Shown: positions 1-10,352, numbered from the stretch's first letter. The stretch is DNA of 64,000 nt from Neolewinella persica DSM 23188 (GCF_000373105.1 NZ_KB890480.1:146702-210701); one strand, 5' to 3'. Made by a program: numbers and translations. Notes: generated by a model not told the origin, from the sequence alone.

Positions 1-1
1 G

Positions 2-811
2 GCTTCACGGTACCATGATCTCTTCGCACGATCAACCGCCGCATTCGCGGCACACTACGTAGCACCCGACGGGCGCTTCGTCATTGACGAAACAGCCTAC
101 AAAGGAGGTAAGGGATATTTCGAAGGAGAGAAAGGGTTTACCGGCCACACTCAGTCGGGCTATGCTTCAGCGATTTACTTTAATGTGCTGCCCGACAGCC
201 TCGCCAGGCTTGCCGCCGGTCACTTGGTAGACCTGGTGGAGGCAGCGGACCGTAAGCCAACCTCAGGAATACTGGGGATTCGGCAATTGCTGCCCGCCCT
301 GGCGAAGGTCGGACGAAGTGATCTGGCTTATGAGATGCTGCTCGACGAGCGGTACCCCGGCTGGGGTTTTCAGGTTGCGAACGGTGCAACTACTATTTGG
401 GAACGCTGGAACAGCTATACCCTTGACAAGGGCTTCAATGGGGAGATGAACGCGAAAATGAACTCCTTTAATCATTATGCTTTTGGAGCCGTAGGCCAGT
501 TCCTCTTTGCCGAAATGGCGGGAATCCGGCCAGAGACACCGGGCTTCTCTTCTGTATTGATTCAACCGGACTTTGGTAATGGCGCATTACGCAATCTTTC
601 GGCTGGCTACGTCTCTCCTCATGGTCCAATCCGCTCTGCCTGGGAGATCGATGGAGATGTGTTGACCCTGGAGGTCGAAGTCCCCGCGAACACTACTGCA
701 AGAGTCGTTTTTCCCTCGGATAAAGGTGCGCCGGCCGAACGTAACGTCGGGCCCGGGAAACATACCTTAGTTGCCCGTACTCCTGCTTATCTTAGTCAAG
801 ACAAAAAATAG
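2..811 (+). CDS. alpha-L-rhamnosidase, GH78-type, C-terminal part (5' end outside window)
   Basis: The frame is open from base 2 to the stop at 811, so the gene is cut by the window start and about 269 C-terminal residues are visible. They match the end of the (alpha/alpha)6 barrel and the C-terminal beta domain of GH78 alpha-L-rhamnosidases: GHTQSGYA near the start, then GATTIWERWNSY and MNSFNHYAFGAVGQFLF. The Glu of TIWERW lies in the region where GH78 enzymes carry their catalytic base (family knowledge, not proven here). Family members remove terminal alpha-L-rhamnose from glycans, and the genes that follow fit glycan capture and rhamnose use. The N-terminus, signal peptide and catalytic acid cannot be judged. 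The regulator gene begins 10 bases after the stop, suggesting co-transcription. Confidence 0.9.
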   Translation, partial: ASRYHDLFARSTAAFAAHYVAPDGRFVIDETAYKGGKGYFEGEKGFTGHTQSGYASAIYFNVLPDSLARLAAGHLVDLVEAADRKPTSGILGIRQLLPALAKVGRSDLAYEMLLDERYPGWGFQVANGATTIWERWNSYTLDKGFNGEMNAKMNSFNHYAFGAVGQFLFAEMAGIRPETPGFSSVLIQPDFGNGALRNLSAGYVSPHGPIRSAWEIDGDVLTLEVEVPANTTARVVFPSDKGAPAERNVGPGKHTLVARTPAYLSQDKK

Positions 812-821
812 CTTTAATCAG

Positions 822-3800
822 ATGTACGATTCCATTAAAGACTTCAGGCATATCTGTTGGAAATGGCGGCGGCTGTTGCTTACTGGTGCTGTTGTGGGTG
901 GCATGCTTTTGTTGCAGGCTGGAGGAATTACTGCGCAGGATAGTCTCAATGTTTTCAGCACGATCTCTTCGGCGGAGGCCTTCTCAATTAACCCGATCAC
1001 GTCTATCGACCAGGACGATCGGGGGGTCCTCTGGTTCGGGAGCCGGAACGGGTTGCTTCGTTATGACGGGCGGCAGCTGAAAAGAATGCCCTCGGTCATT
1101 GCCACGGAAGCACACGCCAGGATGGATGACATCACCGATATTGAGGTAAGCCGGGATGGCAAAATATGGGTTGCTACCTTCTCCGGGTTATTTCAGTATG
1201 ACCCCGAATATGGTACGTTTACCGTCCTGGAAGATCTGATTGCAGACGTGCCCGAAACAATGCCTTCAGCCATTTTTTGCGTGGCCGAAGTCGCCGGGGA
1301 AAAGGTGTGGATAGGCGCTCGCACGGGCGTTTTCGTCTGCGACATGCTGACTGGGGAAGTCCGGAAACTACCGGCGGTCAACGCCATGGTCAACCAGATT
1401 TACCAAATGCGGAACGGAGACGTTTGGGTTGGTACCGCCGCCGGACTGCTCAAGTTTCCGGCGGGAAGTGAAAAAGCCTCCGTTCGGATAGTGAACGACC
1501 CGACTACCGACGGCCTCCGTAACAATGAAGTCTTGTCTTTGCTCGAAGACAAGCACGGAAACTTATGGGTGGGCACAGTTGCCGGACTGGATTACCTGGA
1601 AGTCGCCAACAACCGTATTAAGCGACTACCGGGTACGACTACCGGCCCCTTGGGAACCGCCGTCATCCGTACGTTGATTGAAGATAACGAAGGCAGGGTT
1701 TGGATCGGGTCTTTCAATGGCATTTATGTTTTATCAGAGGGAGGTGCCGTAGACGTGATCCGGCACAACCCCCGGCTGGACAACAGCCTGTCTGACAATA
1801 AGATCAGGGCATTATTCCGGGATGAAAACGGATCTGTTTGGGTGGGGTCGTATTACGGGGGGATTAACCTCTGGGATAGCCGACAGCTCAGCTTTCGACA
1901 TTTCGGAGAAGCGAACGGCATTCAACTCGGTACCAAAGTGGTCAGTTCCGTTGCTACGGATACTTCCGGCCGGATATACTTTGGGACGGAGGGTAAAGGA
2001 GTAACTGTTTTTGATCCGGAGAAACAAACGTTCAGTCGGTTTAACACAACCGGGCTTTCGGGAGAACCTCTCGGTACCGTAAAATGTCTGCAGCCGGACC
2101 GGCCGGACCGTCTTTGGATTGGCACTTTTGGCAAAGGTCTTGTACGGTATAACCCATTGACGCAGAGGGGTACTTTTCTTCGCTACAACGCGCAGGCTAG
2201 TGGTTCCGATCCGAACAACGTCGTCCTTTCACTGGCCATCCAGGGAGAAGACTACCTGTGGATCGGACTGATGAGCGGGGGGCTGGACCGGATCGACCTG
2301 CGTACCAACGAGTATACGCACATTTATAAAGCCTCTTTACCAGCAGTCGATACCCTATGGCACGGGGCGATCAGGATCATGCGCTTCGCTAAAAACGGTG
2401 ACCTTTTATTGGGTACTTCTTTAACGATGAGCCGCATTGCACAGAAAGACCTGGCCTTAAGCGATTTCAAACCAACCTGGATTACCATAAAGAATGCTTC
2501 CGGGAAGAAGTTTGCCGTATCTGATATAAAGGAAGATGACCGGGGCGTGATATGGGTGGGGACAATGGCTAATGGGTTATATCGCATCAGCGGGAATGCC
2601 CTTTTACGGGAAGAGATTCCAGCCTTCAACACTGTTTTTGCGGTGGTCCCCGAGGCCGGTGGGGAAGGACTTTGGTTAAGCACAGACGAAGGCATCGTTT
2701 ATTATCAGCCCCTCGAGGGGAAGTCCCGCTTGTACCGCGAAGAAGATGGCCTGCAGAAAAACGAATTTAGTCGTACGGCAGGTCTGCAGGATCGCCATGG
2801 CAACGTTTATTTTGGAGGAGCCTCCGGCGTTACCTTCTTCAGGCCCGACCGCCCAAAATCGTTCCGTCTCGACCTGCCCGATGTAATGTTGACCGAGTTG
2901 AGGTTATTCAATCAGCCACTCGTCGTAGCAGACAGTACGGGGATTCTTGAAAAGAACCTGGATTACACCAAAGCCATAACGCTGGGGCACGCACAGAACC
3001 GTTTTTCTTTACACTTTGCCCTCCCCAGCTACCTGCTCAATAATAAAACGGTGTACCGCTTCCGGCTACTTGGCCTGGACGACCAGTGGACGACCAGTTC
3101 CGCCGCCAGCGCTTCCTATACCATCCAGCGAGGTGGAGATTATCGTTTTCAGGTAGAAGCGTCCAGCGCAGACGGTCGGACGACGGGGATCACTGAATTA
3201 GCAATCGAAGTAAAACACCCACCCTGGCGATCCTGGTGGGCCTACACCCTTTACGCGCTCGGGATCCTGGCCACCGTCTTCCTGATCGTAAAGGCCAACT
3301 CCCGTCGTATCCGCCTGGAGCATACCCTGGAGCTGGAGGCGCGGGAGCACCAGCGGATGAAGGAAGCAAACGATCAAAAACTGCGTCTCTTTACGAATAT
3401 TTCCCACGAGTTCCGCACCCCCCTCACCCTAATCCTGGGATCGCTGGAGCGCGTGCTGGAAAATTTCCGGGGCAGCAGCAAGCTGTATCGCCAGTTACAG
3501 GTTGTTGACAAGAATGCCAGCCACCTGTCGCGACTGGTAAATGAGTTGCTTGATTTTCGAAAACTGGAGCACAAACAGATGGTTCTGCAAGCTGCCGAAG
3601 GCAACATGGTGAAGTTTGTCCGGGAGCTGCACCTTTCCTTTCGTCAGCAAGCTAAAGATCAGCAAATCGTGTTTCAGGTAGAAACACCAGTCGATGAAAT
3701 AGGGGTGTATTATGACCGCGACAAATTTGAGAAGGTACTTTATAACTTAATCTCAAACGCCTTTAAGCATACTCCCGCCGGCGGGTCAATCACGGTAGAA

Positions 3801-4940
3801 ATTCGCCCGGAAACAAAGCGGCTGATTATTGTGATAAAGGATACGGGGACGGGTATCCCGGCCGGAGAACAAGACAAAATATTCGAGCGCTTTTATATGG
3901 TGCCAGATCAAGGCAGGACCCCTCAGTTTTCCCGCGGATCGGGGATCGGGCTTGCCATTGTTCGCAACGTTGTGGAACTGCACCATGGTACCATAAGCGT
4001 GGAGAGTGAGCCGGGGGCCGGTAGCTCCTTTGTGGTCAGCCTGCCCCTGGGGCGCGAGCATCTTACGGATGCGGAGATCATCGGAGAGTTTCGTAACAGT
4101 GAAGACATCAGTGGTTACGAAGTACCCGTTAGGTTCGAATCGGCGGAGCTGCCGGTTGAGGATGAGGACCGTGCATTCGTGCTCATTGCAGAAGACAATG
4201 AGGAGGTCGGCCGCTTCATTAAGGATATTCTCCGGCCACATTACCGGGTAAAGTTGGTCCCCAACGGACGGATCGGCTATGAGCAGGCCGTTGCCCATCA
4301 GCCTGACCTGATCATCAGCGACGTAATGATGCCGGAGATGGACGGTATTACTTTCTGCGAACGAATAAAGGAAGACATCCGGACAAGCCACATTCCCTTC
4401 GTGTTGCTAACCGCCCGCACGTCGTTGATACACAAATATGATGGGCTGGACTCCGGCGCAGACGATTACCTCAACAAACCCTTTAAGGTCAAAGAATTAC
4501 GCCTTAAATGCCACAATATTCTGCAGACCAGAGAACGGGTCAGGCGTAAGTTCTCTGCGGTGGAGACGGAGTTGGCCTTAGGGCCGGTTCAGAATTCGCT
4601 GGACGAGGAGCTAATGAAAAAAGCCGCCATAATCGTTCGGGAAAATCTCGCCAACCAGGCGTTCAATGTGAACGACTTCGCCAGTAAGCTCGCGGTAAGC
4701 CGGACTTTGCTTTTTACCAAGTTCAAAGCCTGGACCGGGCAAACGCCAAATGCTTACTTACTTGAACTGCGGATGAAGAAGGCGGCCCAACTCATCGAGC
4801 AACGGAAATTCAATGTTTCAGAAGTTGGCTATCAGGTAGGATACAAGGATCCGGGGTATTTTTCCAAGGCCTTCAAAAAACGATTTGGGCTTTCTCCTAA
4901 GGCCTATGGTATGAAATTTATGGACGAAAAAGTGGAGTAA
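822..4940 (+). CDS. hybrid two-component system sensor/regulator (HTCS)
   Basis: A single polypeptide of about 1372 residues combines sensor kinase and DNA-binding regulator, the usual local controller of Bacteroidota glycan loci. After an N-terminal hydrophobic segment come about 650 periplasmic residues of Reg_prop beta-propeller blades (repeats such as GVLWFGSRNGL and GNLWVGTVAGL). Next are a Y_Y_Y domain (about 700-775) and a membrane helix (about 805-825). The histidine kinase has NISHEFRTP with His862, the N-box NLISNAFKH, and DTGTGIP and GSGIGLAIV. The receiver has IISDVMMPEMDG with Asp1167 and GADDYLNKPF, and an AraC-type HTH ends the protein. The frame stays open back to 771, inside the rhamnosidase gene, but ATG 822 follows that stop and gives a compact N-terminus. 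It presumably senses an oligosaccharide and activates the downstream susCD pair. Confidence 0.95.
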   Translation: MYDSIKDFRHICWKWRRLLLTGAVVGGMLLLQAGGITAQDSLNVFSTISSAEAFSINPITSIDQDDRGVLWFGSRNGLLRYDGRQLKRMPSVIATEAHARMDDITDIEVSRDGKIWVATFSGLFQYDPEYGTFTVLEDLIADVPETMPSAIFCVAEVAGEKVWIGARTGVFVCDMLTGEVRKLPAVNAMVNQIYQMRNGDVWVGTAAGLLKFPAGSEKASVRIVNDPTTDGLRNNEVLSLLEDKHGNLWVGTVAGLDYLEVANNRIKRLPGTTTGPLGTAVIRTLIEDNEGRVWIGSFNGIYVLSEGGAVDVIRHNPRLDNSLSDNKIRALFRDENGSVWVGSYYGGINLWDSRQLSFRHFGEANGIQLGTKVVSSVATDTSGRIYFGTEGKGVTVFDPEKQTFSRFNTTGLSGEPLGTVKCLQPDRPDRLWIGTFGKGLVRYNPLTQRGTFLRYNAQASGSDPNNVVLSLAIQGEDYLWIGLMSGGLDRIDLRTNEYTHIYKASLPAVDTLWHGAIRIMRFAKNGDLLLGTSLTMSRIAQKDLALSDFKPTWITIKNASGKKFAVSDIKEDDRGVIWVGTMANGLYRISGNALLREEIPAFNTVFAVVPEAGGEGLWLSTDEGIVYYQPLEGKSRLYREEDGLQKNEFSRTAGLQDRHGNVYFGGASGVTFFRPDRPKSFRLDLPDVMLTELRLFNQPLVVADSTGILEKNLDYTKAITLGHAQNRFSLHFALPSYLLNNKTVYRFRLLGLDDQWTTSSAASASYTIQRGGDYRFQVEASSADGRTTGITELAIEVKHPPWRSWWAYTLYALGILATVFLIVKANSRRIRLEHTLELEAREHQRMKEANDQKLRLFTNISHEFRTPLTLILGSLERVLENFRGSSKLYRQLQVVDKNASHLSRLVNELLDFRKLEHKQMVLQAAEGNMVKFVRELHLSFRQQAKDQQIVFQVETPVDEIGVYYDRDKFEKVLYNLISNAFKHTPAGGSITVEIRPETKRLIIVIKDTGTGIPAGEQDKIFERFYMVPDQGRTPQFSRGSGIGLAIVRNVVELHHGTISVESEPGAGSSFVVSLPLGREHLTDAEIIGEFRNSEDISGYEVPVRFESAELPVEDEDRAFVLIAEDNEEVGRFIKDILRPHYRVKLVPNGRIGYEQAVAHQPDLIISDVMMPEMDGITFCERIKEDIRTSHIPFVLLTARTSLIHKYDGLDSGADDYLNKPFKVKELRLKCHNILQTRERVRRKFSAVETELALGPVQNSLDEELMKKAAIIVRENLANQAFNVNDFASKLAVSRTLLFTKFKAWTGQTPNAYLLELRMKKAAQLIEQRKFNVSEVGYQVGYKDPGYFSKAFKKRFGLSPKAYGMKFMDEKVE

Positions 4941-5068
4941 GGATAGCCTGGCGTTCCTGCCTTTTTATGGGGCGATAAGCTGTGATTATGCCCGGTCGTC
5001 GGCTCTGCGGCCCCACGTCTCCAAATCAACGATTGCAGGGGTAGCATTGCCCGTTGAAAAGCTTTTCC

Positions 5069-5156
5069 TGCACCTGCGTTCCCGCCTCATTGTGCTCCTT
5101 CAGTTCCTTCTGATTTACCGCTTGCAGGAGGTGGGCGACGGTGCGCGGGTGCAAAG
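5069..5156. repeat. inverted pair of TTGCACCTGCG-type repeats in the gap before susC
   Basis: TGCACCTGCGTTCCCGCC (5069-5086) faces an inverted, more diverged copy ending in GCGGGTGCAAAG (to 5156). They lie in the 384-base stretch between the HTCS gene and the small peptide gene, which holds no other convincing gene. The two arms could form a long imperfect hairpin. The same core recurs many times elsewhere in the window. Confidence 0.6.
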
Positions 5157-5324
5157 AACGGATAATGGAGCAGGGGTGGCTAAAAAAGCAAGCCCTTTCC
5201 GCATCGAAATTCGCTGTCAGATCAAATGGGTCGAATGTAATTGTCTGTAAACCAATAGGTTGGACGTTTTTACTAATTTCCCGTACGATAATTCGGCCGG
5301 TAATTACTCTATTTGGAGCAGTAG

Positions 5325-5441
5325 ATGAAAATCCTTGTAAGCAGCAAAATCATGAGAACGAAACCAGAGGGAAGATGGCTTGAAGTCTTGCTGGCCATCC
5401 TGGTGGTGCTTCTGGGGCTGCTCATGATTTACTTCTACTGA
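5325..5441 (+). CDS. possible small single-pass membrane peptide (38 aa)
   Basis: An ORF too short for routine gene callers runs from ATG 5325 to TGA 5441, with an in-frame second ATG at 5352 that would give 29 residues. The N-terminal half is basic (MRTKPEGRW). The C-terminal half is a nearly unbroken hydrophobic run (VLLAILVVLLGLLMIYFY) long enough to cross the inner membrane once. It sits 29 bases before the susC start, in the same direction, in a gap that otherwise holds only repeats. The family is not recognised. It could be a real small protein of the glycan locus or a chance ORF; the membrane-helix character and position favour the former slightly. Confidence 0.42.
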   Translation: MKILVSSKIMRTKPEGRWLEVLLAILVVLLGLLMIYFY

Positions 5442-5470
5442 ACCACCTTTTTTACACTCAACTATATATC

Positions 5471-8400
5471 ATGCAAAACTTAACCAGACACTATTTACTA
5501 CTGCTGTTGCTGATGGCATCCGGTTTCGCCTTTACCCAGTCGATGGTGACGGGGCGGGTGCTGGGGACCAGTGAGCCGGACGGACTTCCCGGAGCCTCGG
5601 TTATCCTAGAAGGAACGACCACCGGCACGGTGACCGATATTGACGGCCGCTACAGCCTGTCGGTACCTGATAACAATGCCGTGCTGCTGATCAGCTATAC
5701 CGGCTTTGCGAGCCAACGTATCCGGGTGAATGGCCAAACGGTCATTGACGTAACACTGGAAGACGACGCCACGGCATTGGAGGAGGTCGTCGTCGTGGGG
5801 TACTCCACCCAAAAGCGGGTCAACCTGACCGGTGCGGTGGACGTCATCGCGGCCGAGGAACTTACCAACCGGCCGATCGTCAGCACCGGAGAAGGCCTGC
5901 AGGGCCTGGTGCCCAACCTCAACGTAACGGTCCCCAGTGGCGATCCCACGGGCAATGTGACCTTCAATATTCGTGGCTTTGAGTCCATTAATGGCGGTGA
6001 TCCGTTAATCCTGGTTGATGGTGTACCGATGGACCTGAACCGCATCAACCCCGAAGACATTGCCAGTATTTCCGTACTGAAAGACGGCGCCGCCGCCGCC
6101 GTTTACGGTGCGCGGGCCGCATTTGGCGTTATCCTGGTAGAAACGAAGAAAGGTAAAAAGGGCGTGAACGTCCGGGCCAGTACCCAGCTTTCGTGGAACA
6201 AGCCCATTTTTAACGTCAACCCCATCGAAAACGGCTATGAATACGCGCTGCTACGTAACCAGGTAACTGAGCTGGATGGCAGTGCCCCGGTTTACAACGA
6301 CGATTACCTCGCAGGACTGGAGAACTACTGGTCCGACCCGGCCAATAATGCCCCATTTGCCCTGGTAAACGGAGGCTTTCAAAACTACGCCTACAACAAC
6401 CTGGCGGATGGCTTGCTTAACGACACCTCGCCCCGTCAGAAATACGACGTCGCCATCTCGGGAGCTTCAGACCGGACCAATTTCTATACTTCCTTCGGCC
6501 TGCTCAACACCGACGGTTACATTAACGGCGAGGGCAACGATAATTTCAAACGCTATAACGTTTTGATGAAGGGCGAATTTAAGGCGACCGATTGGTTGAC
6601 CATCGACCAGCAGATCACCGTAAATATCCAGGATTCGGACAAGCCATCTCAGGCCGACATCAATACCGTGATCCGGACCGAACCACTTCGCCCACACGTT
6701 ATTCCACGCATTGATGGCTACGAACAGTTTGAGGGACAGTTCTGGAATCACGGCCTGATGATCCTGCCCCAGTTGGCCAATGGAGGGCGAGACATCTTTA
6801 CCAGTACCGACATCTGGATGAAAACGGGCCTGAAAGCAACTCCCGTCAAAGGATTGTCGCTGAACGGCAATTTTTCCTATAACTTCTTCAACCGCCAGTT
6901 TGAAAGTGCTGAGCTGCCTTATCAGGTTGTTGACTTCAACCTCGACCAGGACAACCCAGTGCAAATTACCGGCGATGACATCATTGACACCCAGCGGGAC
7001 TTCAACACCTATTACGTTCTCAACCTCTTCGCAGAATACGAGAAGAAGTTTGGCAACAACGACTTCAAATTCCTGGTCGGCTACAACCAGGAACTAGGCC
7101 GCAACACCTTTATTGAAGCGGATAACCGCACTTTTCTGTCTCCTAACGTTGTGGATATTTCCGCCACCACCGGTACGCCACAGACGGACGGCGGCAAGTC
7201 CCACGTCGCGCTGCGCGGCGCCTTCTTCCGGGTCAATTACAATTTCAAGGAACGCTATCTCTTAGAGGTCAATGGTCGTTACGACGGTACTTCCCGCTTT
7301 CCGGAAGGAGACCGCTTTGGGTTCTTTCCCTCCGTCTCCGCTGGCTGGCGTATCTCCAACGAGGCTTTCATGAATGGTACACGGGAGTGGCTGGACAACT
7401 TAAAGATTCGTGCCTCCTACGGTTCACTGGGTAACCAGTTGTTGGGGAATAACTTCTACCCTTATATCCCTTCGCTTGGCTCCGGCCAATCCAACGTTAT
7501 TCTCAATAGTGGCTTTTCGCCCTTCGTTCGCCCTCCGGGGCTGGTAAGTCCTTCCCTGACGTGGGAACGGGTAGTATCCAAAAACCTTGGCCTCGACCTC
7601 GCCTTCTTCAAAGGTAAACTGGACATGAACTTCGATGTCTACACCCGCGAAACCCTCGACATGCTCCTCCGGAGATCCTATCCCGATCTTCTGGGAGCCA
7701 ACGCACCGCTGGAAAACGGTGCCGACCTACGCACCCAGGGGTGGGAGTTGAACGTAAACTGGCGCAACCGGAAATCAAAAGATTTCAGCTATTCTCTGGG
7801 CTTTAATCTCTCCGACTGGACCAGTGAGATCACTAAATACGAAAACCCCACCGGGTCGATCAACGAGTTCTACGTTGGTCAGCAACTCGGCGAAATCTGG
7901 GGATACGAAACTGCAGGTATCTTTCAGAACGAGGAGGAGCTTAACGCGCGGGCGGACCAAAGCCGCCTCGGTTCCGCCTGGCGGGTCGGGGACATCGGGT
8001 ATACCGACCTGAACGGAGACGGAGAGATCAGTCAGGGAGAAAACACTCTGGATAACCCCGGTGATCGTCGCATCATCGGTAACAGTAATCCACGTTACTC
8101 CTTTGGCATCAATGCCGGGGTGAACTATAAGGCATTCTCCTTGTCGATCTTTTTCCAGGGAGTAGGCCAGCGGGATTATGCTCCCTCAAGTGCCAACTGG
8201 ACCTGGTTCTACCCCTGGCGCTCCTACAACGGAGACCAGAGCTGGATCGATAATTCCTGGACTCCGGACAATCGGGACGCTTACTTTCCCTTGCAACAGC
8301 TCGGCAGCAAAAACTTTGAGACCCAGACGCGCTACCTGCAGAACGCCGCCTATATCCGCCTGAAAAACGTGAACCTGGCTTATGTGTTACCCGCCTCCAT

Positions 8401-8566
8401 AAGTGACCGGATCGGCCTTGGTGAAGTTCGCGTGTACGTCGGTGGTCAAAACCTGTGGGAGGCTTCTCCGATTCGTGAACCGCTCGACCCTGAATACATC
8501 TTCGACAATTCCATTAACTATCCCTTGTTCCGCAGCTACACCACGGGCGTAGTTATCAACCTTTAA
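5471..8566 (+). CDS. SusC/RagA-family TonB-linked outer membrane protein
   Basis: This 1031-residue protein is an outer membrane transporter that imports oligosaccharides, powered by TonB and lidded by a SusD partner. It has a signal peptide (about 1-22) and a carboxypeptidase-D regulatory-like domain (about 25-110, with VTGRVLG, LPGASVILEGTTTGT and DIDGRYSLSV). The TonB-box region EEVVVVGYSTQKR follows, then a plug domain with IRGFESINGGDPLILVDGVP and VLKDGAAAAVYGARAAFGVI. The remainder is the beta barrel. The SusD gene begins 13 bases after its stop, as expected for a susCD pair. Control by the HTCS upstream is inferred from gene order. Confidence 0.96.
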   Translation: MQNLTRHYLLLLLLMASGFAFTQSMVTGRVLGTSEPDGLPGASVILEGTTTGTVTDIDGRYSLSVPDNNAVLLISYTGFASQRIRVNGQTVIDVTLEDDATALEEVVVVGYSTQKRVNLTGAVDVIAAEELTNRPIVSTGEGLQGLVPNLNVTVPSGDPTGNVTFNIRGFESINGGDPLILVDGVPMDLNRINPEDIASISVLKDGAAAAVYGARAAFGVILVETKKGKKGVNVRASTQLSWNKPIFNVNPIENGYEYALLRNQVTELDGSAPVYNDDYLAGLENYWSDPANNAPFALVNGGFQNYAYNNLADGLLNDTSPRQKYDVAISGASDRTNFYTSFGLLNTDGYINGEGNDNFKRYNVLMKGEFKATDWLTIDQQITVNIQDSDKPSQADINTVIRTEPLRPHVIPRIDGYEQFEGQFWNHGLMILPQLANGGRDIFTSTDIWMKTGLKATPVKGLSLNGNFSYNFFNRQFESAELPYQVVDFNLDQDNPVQITGDDIIDTQRDFNTYYVLNLFAEYEKKFGNNDFKFLVGYNQELGRNTFIEADNRTFLSPNVVDISATTGTPQTDGGKSHVALRGAFFRVNYNFKERYLLEVNGRYDGTSRFPEGDRFGFFPSVSAGWRISNEAFMNGTREWLDNLKIRASYGSLGNQLLGNNFYPYIPSLGSGQSNVILNSGFSPFVRPPGLVSPSLTWERVVSKNLGLDLAFFKGKLDMNFDVYTRETLDMLLRRSYPDLLGANAPLENGADLRTQGWELNVNWRNRKSKDFSYSLGFNLSDWTSEITKYENPTGSINEFYVGQQLGEIWGYETAGIFQNEEELNARADQSRLGSAWRVGDIGYTDLNGDGEISQGENTLDNPGDRRIIGNSNPRYSFGINAGVNYKAFSLSIFFQGVGQRDYAPSSANWTWFYPWRSYNGDQSWIDNSWTPDNRDAYFPLQQLGSKNFETQTRYLQNAAYIRLKNVNLAYVLPASISDRIGLGEVRVYVGGQNLWEASPIREPLDPEYIFDNSINYPLFRSYTTGVVINL

Positions 8567-8579
8567 AAAAAGACCAACA

Positions 8580-10352
8580 ATGAAATATAGTATCATAACT
8601 ATCGGTGCGCTTTTGTCGGGCCTTTTACTCCTGACCACAAGTTGCGAAGACGAATTCCTCGATCGATTCCCCCTGGACGAACTCAGTAATGAGACCTTCT
8701 GGCGGAATGAATCGGACATGCGTAACTACAACAACGGCTTCTACGACGAAATCAAGGACGATAACGAATACCCCATACTTATGGGCCTGAGCAAAGGTGC
8801 CGGGGTGAACTTCCGCGAAGGGCTCTGGTGGCAAGACCAAATGAGCGATAACCTGGGGTCAACCCACCCCCGCGCTCAGGACTTTTACGAAATCCGGACC
8901 GGGAGGTATGCCCAAACGGTCGGACCGCGTATTATGGGGTATAAAGGCTGGCCGTTAATTCGGCAGATCAATTTCGGCCTCGAAAATTATGACCGTACCG
9001 ACGCTACCGAGCCGGTAAAGAATCGTTATAAAGCCGAAGCGCGGTTATTCCGTGCCTGGTTCCTTTCGGATAAAGTACGCCGTTTTGGAGACATACCCTA
9101 TACTGATAAGCTCCTCAATATCGAGTCGGAAGAACTCTATGCCCTGAGGGATAGCCGGGAGTTTGCCATGGACAAGATCCTGGAAGACCTGGATTTTGCC
9201 ATTGCCAACCTGCCGGAAGACTGGAACGACGGAGGTGGCCGCCACGGCCACCTGGACAAGTGGGTCGCGCTGGCGCTGAAATCCCGGGTCTGCCTTTTTG
9301 AGGGTAGTTGGAGAAAGTACCATGGCGGTATGAACCCCGATCGCTGGTTCAACGAAGCGGTCAACGCCTCGAAACAGTTGATGGACGAAGGCGGTTTCAG
9401 CCTTTATTCCACCGGAAATCCCAACCTGGATTACCGGCACCACTGGCAGGCCCTGACCCAGGAGGATAACCCTGAAACGATCTACTGGCGCAAATACGAA
9501 GCGCAGATCAATGGCCACTTCGCCTCCCGCCTCTTCTGGAACTATAACGGTGGTGCCACCAAAAGCTTTGTAGAGGACGTACTTTGCGAAGACGGTTTAC
9601 CCATCTCGCTCTCTCCGATGTATATGGGGGATGACAGCATCGAGACCGTTTTCATCAACCGGGACCTCCGGCTGCGGCAGTGTGTGCTGAACCCCGAGGA
9701 CCAGGCACTGTACGAATACTCCAATGACGCCGGTAATACCTACCCGCGGCTTGAGGGCCAAAGCGGCGGTCGTAACCGATCCAATACTGGTTACCACGTC
9801 GTAAAGCACTGGAATGCCGCAGACGAACAAGCTCCCCGCAACCAGCACACGGCTTCGCCTCCCTGTTTACGCCTCGCAGAGGTACTGTTGAACTTTGCGG
9901 AAGCGAAAGCTGAATTGGGGACCCTCACCGAGGCTGACCTTGACGCAAGCATCAACCTGCTGCGGACCAGGGTGAACATGCCGCCCATGCCACTTAATCC
10001 GATGATGGACCCCCGCTATGCCAATGATGGCATCTCCGCTCAGCTCGTGGAAATTCGTCGGGAGCGCCGCGTGGAACTCTTCCTGGAAGGCCACCGCTAC
10101 CACGACCTCCGCCGCTGGAAGCAGGGTAAATACCTGGCCATGTCTGACTACGGCATCCGTTTCGATGAGGCTGCGCAGGCCCGCTATCCGGGCTCCAGCG
10201 TCGAGACTACCGAGATAGATGGTGTTCCCTACATCGACGTGCGCAAGGGAACGGACTTCGTGCCAGTATTTGAAGACAAGCATTACCTCTGGCCGATCCC
10301 GACTAATGTGCTTTCTCAGAACCCTGCCGTAGGACAAAATCCCGGTTGGTAA
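8580..10352 (+). CDS. SusD/RagB-family surface glycan-binding lipoprotein
   Basis: This 590-residue lipoprotein is the substrate-binding lid of the preceding SusC. The signal peptide ends in LTTSC with Cys22 as the lipidation site. The residues EDE directly after the Cys match the acidic surface-export signal of Bacteroidota lipoproteins. SusD-like features include an early FLDRFPLDELS, the TPR-like KAEARLFRAWF segment, and the conserved end region with RRERRVELFLEGHRYHDLRRWK and LWPIPTNVLSQNP. Some sugars are probably bound at the surface before transfer to SusC. Nothing in the sequence fixes the sugar; the neighbouring rhamnosidase suggests a rhamnose-containing glycan. Confidence 0.95.
   Translation: MKYSIITIGALLSGLLLLTTSCEDEFLDRFPLDELSNETFWRNESDMRNYNNGFYDEIKDDNEYPILMGLSKGAGVNFREGLWWQDQMSDNLGSTHPRAQDFYEIRTGRYAQTVGPRIMGYKGWPLIRQINFGLENYDRTDATEPVKNRYKAEARLFRAWFLSDKVRRFGDIPYTDKLLNIESEELYALRDSREFAMDKILEDLDFAIANLPEDWNDGGGRHGHLDKWVALALKSRVCLFEGSWRKYHGGMNPDRWFNEAVNASKQLMDEGGFSLYSTGNPNLDYRHHWQALTQEDNPETIYWRKYEAQINGHFASRLFWNYNGGATKSFVEDVLCEDGLPISLSPMYMGDDSIETVFINRDLRLRQCVLNPEDQALYEYSNDAGNTYPRLEGQSGGRNRSNTGYHVVKHWNAADEQAPRNQHTASPPCLRLAEVLLNFAEAKAELGTLTEADLDASINLLRTRVNMPPMPLNPMMDPRYANDGISAQLVEIRRERRVELFLEGHRYHDLRRWKQGKYLAMSDYGIRFDEAAQARYPGSSVETTEIDGVPYIDVRKGTDFVPVFEDKHYLWPIPTNVLSQNPAVGQNPGW

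Noticed and set aside
4131..4145. GGTTCGAATC-like word as a tRNA T-arm
   Set aside because: It lies within the coding sequence of the hybrid sensor and has no surrounding cloverleaf.
5047..5383. Two overlapping 67- and 80-residue ORFs before susC
   Set aside because: They cover the repeat pair, have no domain character and conflict with the better membrane-peptide frame.
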